Below are positions 14,899-20,632 of a DNA stretch of 20,632 nt, piece after piece (position 1 is the first letter of the stretch; each line of letters starts with the position of its first letter). Both the position numbers and the translations under genes were made by a program. The stretch is from JAGLSB01 sp023135955 (lineage in GTDB: Bacteria > Bacteroidota > Bacteroidia > Bacteroidales > GCA-2748055): contig DAOVIO010000059.1 in assembly GCA_030673645.1 (NCBI GenBank), forward strand, positions 1 to 20,632, read 5' to 3'. The notes under the pieces are model-generated. The model did no database searches. It had not been told where the DNA came from and saw only the letters and a list, made by a program, of their open reading frames with translations.

Positions 14899-15402
14899 TT
14901 AAATAAAATATCTCCACGCTTTGCTTGTCCATGGTTCCCCAGCATAATCGATACCAATTCTGGGTGAAGTAAAAATTTCATCAGGTTTTTCCCCATCTTC
15001 CAACCATATTCTTTGAGAACTTATTAAAGATTCACCATTAAATGATTTTTCAATGTTTAATTTATTTGTTATCCGTCCTGGTCCATTGATACTTCTCAAT
15101 CCACGTATTAATACAGCCTGAGGCACATCCAATTCAGCTGTTACTATATTAAACATCCAATGCACTCCGTAAATTAGATAAACATAAATTACCCCGCCCT
15201 TTTTATACATTACTTCTGTCCTTGGTGTTCGTCCTTTAGATGCATGACAAGCAGAATCTTCCACTCCTCTGTATGCTTCAACTTCTGAAATAATAAAAGA
15301 CTCCTTCTTTCCAACTGAATAAACACAAAGCTTTTTCCCCAGAAGATCAGGAGCCACTTCAAGCACATCTCTGGTATAAAATGATTCATAAATCCGGTTC
15401 AT
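14899..15402 (-). CDS. DNA-3-methyladenine glycosylase, AAG/MPG family
   Basis: A 167-residue protein of the AAG (MPG) fold. Seen are LGKKLCV near the N-terminus, then ISEVEAYRGVEDSACHASKGRTPRTEVMY with the catalytic glutamate in EVEAY (40-44). YVYLIYGVHWMFNIV (73-87) and GPGRITNKLNI (107-117) complete the family signature. The enzyme excises 3-methyladenine and other alkylated purines from DNA as the first step of base-excision repair. It is shorter than the usual 190-210 residues but keeps the core motifs and ends KAWRYFI, as in many homologs. It stands alone, with no linked repair gene. Confidence 0.92.
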   Translation of the reverse strand: MNRIYESFYTRDVLEVAPDLLGKKLCVYSVGKKESFIISEVEAYRGVEDSACHASKGRTPRTEVMYKKGGVIYVYLIYGVHWMFNIVTAELDVPQAVLIRGLRSINGPGRITNKLNIEKSFNGESLISSQRIWLEDGEKPDEIFTSPRIGIDYAGEPWTSKAWRYFI

Positions 15403-15580
15403 ATAGTCACCTTAATTTCCAGATATTAATTGATGTGAGATTCTATCCGATTTAGCAATGTCCTTCTAATTTAAATTAATCAATTGTTTCTTCAAACAAA
15501 TTGTAATCCTCCTCCATAATTTGCATAGTGCCACCATTTTCTATGTTCCATCGTCCTCCTTCTTCCTCCTACTAATACTC
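15403..15580. other. AT-rich spacer beside glycosylase gene
   Basis: Spacer upstream of the glycosylase gene. No gene, clear TAnnTTTG promoter or hairpin is recognised. It runs into the minisatellite at 15581. Confidence 0.5.
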
Positions 15581-15717
15581 ACTATCACTCACTATCACTC
15601 ACTTCCCTCACTATCACTCACTATCACTCACTATCACTCACTTCACTCACTATCACTCACTATCACTCACTATCACTCACTATCACTCACTATCACTCAC
15701 TATCACTCACTTCCCTC
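15581..15717. repeat. 10-bp minisatellite (ACTATCACTC)
   Basis: Eleven exact copies of ACTATCACTC in three blocks of 2, 3 and 6, separated by and ending with 9-bp variants ACTTCCCTC or ACTTCACTC. The array stops nine bases before the stop codon of the deaminase gene, so read with that gene it begins right after the coding region. The plus-strand frame through it (SLTITHYH) is a repeat artefact. Confidence 0.92.
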
Positions 15718-15725
15718 ACCTACCC

Positions 15726-16190
15726 CTAATATTCCTCCCTATCCACCTTCTCCATCCATTTTGCGAAAGCTTCATTTCCTTCAGCCCTCATTTCCTGATG
15801 CATAGATAATTTTCGATCTTTAACATCTTTTTTCATTTCAGAATATATCTCAGAATCATCAAAGCCTGCTTTTCTTGCATCTTCGTGTCCTGAGGCATAA
15901 TATACTTTATCGAGATGAGCCCAATAAACTGCCCCCATACACATCGGACAAGGTTCGCAGGAAGTATAAAGTTCGCAGCCTTCAAGATTCCAGGTTCCCA
16001 ATTTCTCAGCAGCCTGACGAATTGCCAACACTTCAGCATGAGCTGTTGGATCATTCTTCTGAGTAACCTTATTGGCAGCGCTTGAAATAATAACACCCTC
16101 TTTTACTATTATAGCACCAAAAGGACCACCTCCATCTTCGACATTTGCTTTTGCAAGCTCAATTGCTTGCTTTAATAGTTTTTTGTCCAT
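15726..16190 (-). CDS. Nucleoside/guanine deaminase, cytidine-deaminase fold
   Basis: A 154-residue zinc-dependent deaminase. Zinc is bound by H51 of HAE (51-53) and the two cysteines C81 and C84 of PCPMC, and E53 is the proton carrier. The segments GGGPFGAIIVK, NDPTAHAEVLAIR, LYTSCEPCPMCMGAVYWA and GFDDSEIY, and the end VDREEY, match the Bacillus-type guanine deaminase (GuaD) better than tRNA-editing TadA. GuaD converts guanine to xanthine in purine salvage. The C-terminal acidic-aromatic tail is typical of the domain-swapped GuaD dimer. A TadA-like tRNA deaminase is the alternative. A TAACTTTG box lies upstream at 16233-16226 but lacks a spaced -33 TTG. Confidence 0.8.
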   Translation of the reverse strand: MDKKLLKQAIELAKANVEDGGGPFGAIIVKEGVIISSAANKVTQKNDPTAHAEVLAIRQAAEKLGTWNLEGCELYTSCEPCPMCMGAVYWAHLDKVYYASGHEDARKAGFDDSEIYSEMKKDVKDRKLSMHQEMRAEGNEAFAKWMEKVDREEY

Positions 16191-16446
16191 CTTTTATATA
16201 CTCTACCTTAATTTATAATGCAGTGCAAAGTTAAGGAAAGAATTTGCAAATTTACTTAAGGTATTTATACACTTTATCTGTCCAGATAAAAAGATTGGGA
16301 TCGGGGGGCTCCTGTTATCCCCACAATTGAAAAACAGTCTCCAAAAGTCTTGATTTTACTAATGTACATTATTAAAATGGTGATGGAACTCTGAAAACAG
16401 TAATGGAAAACAGGAAAATTTTTGTAAATTTTATGGTTTGTTTTTC

Positions 16447-16466
16447 GTCCCGATGTACATCGGGAC
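16447..16466. repeat. Perfect 20-bp palindrome
   Basis: GTCCCGATGTACATCGGGAC. It shares the TCCCGAT...ATCGGGA arms with the palindrome at 9366-9383, but the centre differs (GTAC against AGCT). The two are members of one palindrome family. Confidence 0.85.
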
Positions 16467-16471
16467 AGCTT

Positions 16472-16661
16472 AATTCAGCCCAAGGCAACGCCTTGGGTAT
16501 AGGAGTCAATGTTTATTTTTTCGCCCTGGAAAGGGCAAATTAATTTCCTCCAATGATTTTGAAAATGATTTTCCGATAATTATTAATTTATTAAATTGCC
16601 CTTTCAGGGCGCAGGTTTGGTGTGTGATTTATTTACCCATGGCGTTGCCATGGGCTGAATT
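16472..16661. repeat. Nested inverted repeat with compensatory changes
   Basis: Outer arms 16472-16499 and 16634-16661 are 28-base inverses of each other. Each arm is itself a hairpin: CCCAAGGC-AAC-GCCTTGGG on the left, CCCATGGC-GTT-GCCATGGG on the right. Inner arms CGCCCTGGAAAGGGCAA (16522-16538) and TTGCCCTTTCAGGGCG (16596-16611) also pair. Confidence 0.8.
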
Positions 16662-16765
16662 TATTTGGGCTTTCAGCCCTAATTTATATTTACGTCAGTT
16701 CTGTTAACCGAAAAGATTAGGGCTGGGGACTGGTACTGAGAGCGGAACCTATATCACAAGTAACC

Positions 16766-16785
16766 AGACGCACGGCCGTGCGTCT
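16766..16785. repeat. Perfect 20-bp GC-rich palindrome
   Basis: AGACGCACGGCCGTGCGTCT, strongly GC-rich in an AT-rich setting, 47 bp from the end of the O-antigen ligase family gene. It is an interspersed repeat and could fold in the RNA of either strand. There is no T-run, so it is not a standard terminator. Confidence 0.8.
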
Positions 16786-16831
16786 CAACAGCACACTAAC
16801 GCAAGAAATTCGGAACCAGTACATTACCACA

Positions 16832-18415
16832 TTACCCCTTCTTTTCCCGGGCAAACATAAGAAGCGCATAAAAAAATATGAAAAAGGAAACTCCAGTTTG
16901 AGTTTCTAGAGTATCTTCATTCAACATCGATATCATAGCAATAATGAAAAAGACTATAAAAAGATAATCATGCCATTTTCGTTCGATGATGAATGGTGCA
17001 AAAAAAGCAAATATGGAAATAATAAATCCGATTATTCCAAAGGTCAATAATATTGTAACAAACTGGTTATGTGCTCTTCTTCTGTAGTTTTTTGCCAGTT
17101 GAGAATCGGATACTTCATATTGCTGATTAAATGAATACTGAACATCGCCGGTTCCAACCCCAATTAATAAATTATTGCGAATAATTTCTCCACCTGCCTT
17201 TAAATATGCAAATCTTTGGGCTACAGAATGTCCGCTAGGATCTCCTCCCCTTCTATAGCCATCAATTTCCCAGATAATTTCATAAATCCTTGGATATAAA
17301 CTGTATTTCTCACAGAAAATATGATTTGCAATTCCATTTTCAATGGCGGTAATATCTTTCTTTGAGAGCGTTTGAACACCACCTGCATCTTTTCTTTCCC
17401 CAAGAGAAGTTAGATATCTGATCAGGGTGTATTTCAGTTTCTGTCTTTTATTATCGAGACTATCGTATGGAAGGGTACTTACTTCATCCCATTCAGACCT
17501 TAATTCCTTTTCACAAATATATATCCAGACATAATTTCCGTTTTCTCTTGCCTGTTGAATAGTATCGTGGTAATATTCATTTCCCAGGGAACTTTTTTCA
17601 TCAAGTTCTGAAAAATTCACTTCCTCAGTAACATAAAATTTATCGATACTTTTCGCAATATAAGAGACTATTATTAGCGGAATTGTAATAATCAGAACTT
17701 TAATAATGAATCCTGGAGCAACTTCCTCAATGCGGGAGGAAAAAAACCATGCAAGCAATAATACCAGAGAAGTTAGGATTAGTAGACCTGTTAATGATTT
17801 AAGTAAAATCAGAAAAAAAACGAACCACAATATTCCTGCTGCAGATAGTGTATTCCAAGGAAAACTTAAACGGTAGTCCTTGTCCTTTTGAAAAATATAA
17901 TAGAGCAAAATAAAAATAGACAGATTCACCATTAAGGCCAACCTGATATGGGAAATAAAAATAGATATTTCACGAAAATCATAATACTCAAATGGAATAA
18001 TACCAATGAAAACCATAAAGCTGATAAGACTCGAACTAAGGGTAGCTAATACAAAAAGAATTAATATCAACTTAAATTGCTTTTCCGTAAAAGCGGGCGA
18101 GCTGGCAAAAATTATAGGCAAAATAAGTAAGGGTAACTTTATCTTAAGATCGTGAAATGCATATCCGAAATTAAAAGACTCGGTATAAATGAGACCAAGA
18201 ATATGCAGAAAGTATAAGCTACAAAGAAAAATTACAGACTTTCGTCTCTTAAGCATCTCCCATTTCTGAGAAAACTTACCTTCAAATAGCCAGTTTGCTA
18301 ATAATGCAAGTTCTGCTACACTTGTCATGTATATCGACAAAGGCAGGCTTGCTGCAAGAAGAATAACTGCGTAATAATATATAGACCGGGAATTATAGCT
18401 TATTTGAAGGTTCAT
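16832..18415 (-). CDS. O-antigen ligase / Wzy-type polymerase family protein
   Basis: A 527-residue integral membrane protein, taking the ATG at 18415. An upstream TTG at 18496 would add 27 polar residues and is less likely because the first helix begins soon after NLQISYNSRSIYYYAVILL. About ten to twelve hydrophobic helices surround one large periplasmic loop (about residues 265-430). Its end, YRRRAHNQFVTILLTFGIIGF, carries the family's conserved H-N motif after an Arg-rich stretch, preceded by NNLLIGVGTGDVQYSFNQQY. Such proteins join or polymerise surface glycan from an undecaprenyl-linked donor in the periplasm. Ligase and polymerase cannot be told apart here. No glycan cluster is adjacent; the gene diverges from the ribosomal operon. 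Confidence 0.85.
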   Translation of the reverse strand: MNLQISYNSRSIYYYAVILLAASLPLSIYMTSVAELALLANWLFEGKFSQKWEMLKRRKSVIFLCSLYFLHILGLIYTESFNFGYAFHDLKIKLPLLILPIIFASSPAFTEKQFKLILILFVLATLSSSLISFMVFIGIIPFEYYDFREISIFISHIRLALMVNLSIFILLYYIFQKDKDYRLSFPWNTLSAAGILWFVFFLILLKSLTGLLILTSLVLLLAWFFSSRIEEVAPGFIIKVLIITIPLIIVSYIAKSIDKFYVTEEVNFSELDEKSSLGNEYYHDTIQQARENGNYVWIYICEKELRSEWDEVSTLPYDSLDNKRQKLKYTLIRYLTSLGERKDAGGVQTLSKKDITAIENGIANHIFCEKYSLYPRIYEIIWEIDGYRRGGDPSGHSVAQRFAYLKAGGEIIRNNLLIGVGTGDVQYSFNQQYEVSDSQLAKNYRRRAHNQFVTILLTFGIIGFIISIFAFFAPFIIERKWHDYLFIVFFIIAMISMLNEDTLETQTGVSFFIFFYALLMFAREKKG

Positions 18416-18579
18416 TTCATTATAAATCTGGTAGTAAAAGTGCAAAAATTTTAATTGAGAAAGGAATTTCAGATTATTTTTTTCATTCAAATCCAATATT
18501 ATCTTATCCTACTCCAATCCTGAATTTATTTGTCTTTCTATCAGCAGTTTTGGCGCAAAATAAAAATATTGTTCATAAG

Positions 18580-18611
18580 TTGTTAAATTGACAAAAATAA
18601 TTGTACTTTTG
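18580..18611 (+). promoter_or_regulatory. Promoter of the rplM operon
   Basis: TTG (18580-18582), 21 bases, then TACTTTTG (18604-18611), a Bacteroidota consensus match, followed by GCAGTCC. The leader to the GTG at 18668 is about 50 bases, room enough for autoregulation, but I see no defined structure. Confidence 0.7.
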
Positions 18612-18667
18612 CAGTCCATATTTTTCAGGGTAATCTGAGATTTTTAATTAAAAAAAACAGAATAAAG

Positions 18668-19123
18668 GTGGATACATTAAGTTACAAGACAGTATCAGCC
18701 AACAAGGCTACAGTAGATAAAGAGTGGTTATTAGTTGATGCTAAGGACGAAATTTTAGGAAGAATGGCTTCCAGAGTCGCTTTTTTACTTAGAGGGAAGC
18801 ACAAAACAAATTTTACTCCTCATGTTGACTGCGGTGATAATGTAATAATTATTAATGCGGATAAGATCAGGCTTACAGGTAATAAAATGGCTGATAAGAA
18901 ATATATTAGTTATAGTGGATATCCTGGTGGACAAAAAGTTATTTCACCTAAAGCTTTACTTGAGAAGAAACCGATTGCTGTCGTTGAAAAGGCTGTTAAG
19001 GGTATGCTTCCAGGTAATCGCCTTGGAGCTGAAATTTACAGAAATCTTTTTGTTTATGCAGGCGAAGAGCATAAGCATGAAGCACAACAACCAAGAAAAA
19101 TCAATTTGAACGATATTAAATAA
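18668..19123 (+). CDS. rplM: 50S ribosomal protein L13
   Basis: A 151-residue L13. MDTLSYKTVSANKATV at the N-terminus is the form typical of Bacteroidota. The middle holds ILGRMASRVAFLLRGKHKTNFTPHVDCGDNVIIINADKIRLTGNK and the later part holds AVKGMLPGNRLGAEIYRNLFVYAGEEHKHEAQQP, both conserved L13 blocks. The start is a GTG, supported by the conserved N-terminus. L13 is an early-assembly protein of the large subunit. rpsI begins five bases after its stop, the usual L13-S9 pair. Confidence 0.97.
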   Translation: MDTLSYKTVSANKATVDKEWLLVDAKDEILGRMASRVAFLLRGKHKTNFTPHVDCGDNVIIINADKIRLTGNKMADKKYISYSGYPGGQKVISPKALLEKKPIAVVEKAVKGMLPGNRLGAEIYRNLFVYAGEEHKHEAQQPRKINLNDIK

Positions 19124-19128
19124 TTAAC

Positions 19129-19515
19129 ATGGAAGTTATCAATACCGTAGGTAGAAGAAAAGCGTCAATTGCACGCGTTTATGTGAGCGAAGGGAAAGGT
19201 CAAATTCTGATAAACAACAGAGATTATAAAGAATATTTCCCAAGCGAGATCCTTCACTACATAGTAGACCAACCATTGAATGTTCTTCAGGTAAAAGAGA
19301 AATACGACATCAAGGCCAACCTATCCGGTGGAGGAATCAAAGGACAGGCAGAGGCTTTGCGATTAGGTATTTCAAGAGCATTGGTTAAAATTAATCCTGA
19401 TGACAAACCTGCTCTTAAAGCAGAAGGATTCATGACTCGTGATCCACGTGAAGTAGAGCGTAAAAAACCAGGACAACCAAAAGCAAGAAAAAAATTCCAG
19501 TTCAGTAAGCGTTAA
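19129..19515 (+). CDS. rpsI: 30S ribosomal protein S9
   Basis: A 128-residue S9. GRRKASIARVYVSEGKGQILINNRDYKEYF at the start and GGGIKGQAEALRLGISRALV in the middle are family hallmarks. The basic tail RKKPGQPKARKKFQFSKR is the extension that reaches the ribosomal P-site tRNA, ending in the conserved S-K-R. Directly downstream of rplM and surely co-transcribed. Confidence 0.97.
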   Translation: MEVINTVGRRKASIARVYVSEGKGQILINNRDYKEYFPSEILHYIVDQPLNVLQVKEKYDIKANLSGGGIKGQAEALRLGISRALVKINPDDKPALKAEGFMTRDPREVERKKPGQPKARKKFQFSKR

Positions 19516-19627
19516 TCTTATCTTGAAGTGTTTAGAATCTAAATTAGGGAGACTTTCGACATTTTCTATATTGAGAGCGAAGCTACTCCTTGGTTGTTAA
19601 AATGAATGTAAACAAATAAAATATATC

Positions 19628-20485
19628 ATGTCTAAATTATCTTTCGAAAATTTATTGGATGCAGGTGTCCATTTTGGCCACCTTAAAAGAAAATGGAATC
19701 CCGCAATGGCTCCTTATATTTTTATGGAGAAAAACGGTATCCACATTATCGATCTGCACAAAACAATGGCAAAGCTTGATGAAGCTGCATCAGCCATGAA
19801 ACAAATTGCTAAATCAGGACGTAAAATTCTTTTTGTTGCTACTAAAAAGCAGGCTAAAGACATTGTTGCGGAAAGAATTAAGCAAATAAATATGCCATAT
19901 GTTACTGAAAGATGGCCGGGTGGAATGCTTACTAATTTCCCAACCATTAGAAAGGCTGTTAAAAAAATGGCTGCTATCGATAAAATGGCTGTTGACGGTA
20001 CTTTTGATAATCTTTCAAAAAGAGAGAAATTACAAATCATGCGTCAGAGAGCTAAGCTTGAAAAGAACCTTGGTAGTATATCTGATCTTAACCGTCTTCC
20101 TGCGGCCATGTTTGTTGTTGATGTTGCCAAAGAGTATATTGCTGTACGTGAAGCAAACCGATTAAACATTCCTGTTTTCGGTATGGTTGACACAAATTCT
20201 GATCCAAATACAATTGATTTTGCCATCCCTGCTAATGATGATGCTTCAAAATCAATTTCACTGATTGTAGATTATGTTGCAAGTGCAATTGAAGAAGGAC
20301 TTTCTGAAAGAAAAATGGAGAAAGAAAAAGAGGCTCCTGCAGGAAAGTCTGAAGGGAAAAAAGATAAAGCTGTTAAAGAAGTGACAAAAGAAGCGGATAA
20401 AAAAGACGATTCAGGTAAAAAAACTCCGGCTAAAAAGACAACAGCAAAAAGGCCTACAATAAAAGAGTCCAAAAAGGCTGAATAA
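19628..20485 (+). CDS. rpsB: 30S ribosomal protein S2
   Basis: A 285-residue S2. It shows LLDAGVHFGHLKRKWNPAMAPYIFMEKNGIHIIDLHKT, FVATKKQAKDIVAERI, PYVTERWPGGMLTNFPTIRK, LPAAMFVVDVAKEYIAVREANRLNIPVFGMVDTNSDP and the end of the core at ISLIVDYVASAIEEGL. The last ~55 residues form a Lys/Glu/Ala-rich extension (AGKSEGKKDKAV ... PAKKTTAKRP) beyond the usual core, seen in many Bacteroidota S2 proteins and likely disordered. The gene lies 112 bp after rpsI; the gap has no recognisable promoter, terminator or repeat. tsf follows 40 bp downstream. Confidence 0.97.
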   Translation: MSKLSFENLLDAGVHFGHLKRKWNPAMAPYIFMEKNGIHIIDLHKTMAKLDEAASAMKQIAKSGRKILFVATKKQAKDIVAERIKQINMPYVTERWPGGMLTNFPTIRKAVKKMAAIDKMAVDGTFDNLSKREKLQIMRQRAKLEKNLGSISDLNRLPAAMFVVDVAKEYIAVREANRLNIPVFGMVDTNSDPNTIDFAIPANDDASKSISLIVDYVASAIEEGLSERKMEKEKEAPAGKSEGKKDKAVKEVTKEADKKDDSGKKTPAKKTTAKRPTIKESKKAE

Positions 20486-20525
20486 TAATCAATTCTATTT
20501 TTAAAACACATAAAATTTTAACATA

Positions 20526-20632
20526 ATGGCTGAAATTAAAGCTGCAGATGTTAGTAAATTAAGAAAAGCTACTGGCGCAGGTATGATGGATTGCAAAAAA
20601 GCTTTGCAAGAATCCGATGGTGATTTTGACAA
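20526..20632 (+). CDS. tsf: Elongation factor Ts, partial (5' end)
   Basis: The first 35 codons only; the window ends inside the gene. MAEIKAADVSKLRKATGAGMMDCKKALQES is the EF-Ts N-terminal UBA-like domain, with the conserved L-R-x-x-T-G-A-G-M-M-D-C-K-x-A-L pattern. EF-Ts recycles EF-Tu by nucleotide exchange. The rpsB-tsf order is standard. Confidence 0.95.
   Translation, partial: MAEIKAADVSKLRKATGAGMMDCKKALQESDGDFD

Larger units (their letters stand above)
16191..16831. other. Gene-free interval with nested inverted repeats
   Basis: No gene. From left to right it holds AT-rich sequence, a perfect 20-bp palindrome (16447-16466), a 190-bp nested inverted repeat (16472-16661), a small hairpin GGGCT-TTC-AGCCC (16667-16679) and a perfect 20-bp palindrome (16766-16785). 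All look like interspersed repeat elements. Confidence 0.7.

Noticed and set aside
15833..16096. 87-residue minus-strand frame inside the deaminase gene
   Set aside because: It is an alternative frame of a clear deaminase with all zinc-binding residues, so it is a shadow.
16766..16785. Terminator for the O-antigen ligase family gene
   Set aside because: A strong stem, but with no T-run on either side and the same type of palindrome is usually an interspersed repeat.
19714..20040. Minus-strand frame opposite rpsB with hydrophobic stretches
   Set aside because: It is antisense to a highly conserved ribosomal protein gene, and the hydrophobicity follows from its codons.

Overview
The window looks like an AT-rich chromosome segment of a Bacteroidota bacterium. 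Four things point there. The large secreted protein at 1990-4002 ends in a type IX secretion (Por) sorting domain. Several genes carry Bacteroidota-type promoters (TTG-n19/21-TAnnTTTG). A long DUF2723/GT117-type membrane protein is present. The ribosomal order rplM-rpsI-rpsB-tsf, with the L13 N-terminus MDTLSYKTVSANKATV, is also typical of the phylum. I cannot fix the genus from sequence alone.

The left part (1 to about 9390) is accessory. It holds four toxin-antitoxin-type modules: PemK/MazF with its antitoxin (393-971), two unrelated nucleotidyltransferase/HEPN pairs (5060-5766 and 8587-9204), and HigBA (6185-6825). It also holds a T9SS cargo protein followed by a 57-residue leader-like small protein, and a protein that appears to fuse a PqqD/RRE-like domain to an HprK-like kinase (6890-8197). 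The spaces between are full of repeats: 24-bp arrays, a 200-bp tandem duplication, a MITE-like element with a perfect 21-bp hairpin, a 200-bp element with inverted ends, and 10-bp minisatellites. The second HEPN gene has a one-base frameshift immediately before its RX4HXY active-site motif.

The right part (about 9395 to the end) is mostly core genome. A probable two-gene minus-strand operon encodes a DUF2723 membrane protein and a NodB polysaccharide deacetylase. Next come a predicted outer-membrane beta-barrel protein, a 3-methyladenine DNA glycosylase of the AAG family, a guanine-deaminase-like enzyme, an O-antigen ligase family protein, and the ribosomal run rplM-rpsI-rpsB-tsf, with tsf cut by the window edge. 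Intergenic gaps here carry dispersed palindromes, a nested inverted repeat whose paired arms show compensatory changes, and further 10-bp minisatellites.

The main points for follow-up are the exported small peptide at 4042-4215, the RRE-kinase fusion with a minisatellite expanded inside its coding sequence, the shared TAnnTTTG-N4-ATG geometry of three toxin-antitoxin modules, the broken HepT gene and the covarying nested inverted repeat.
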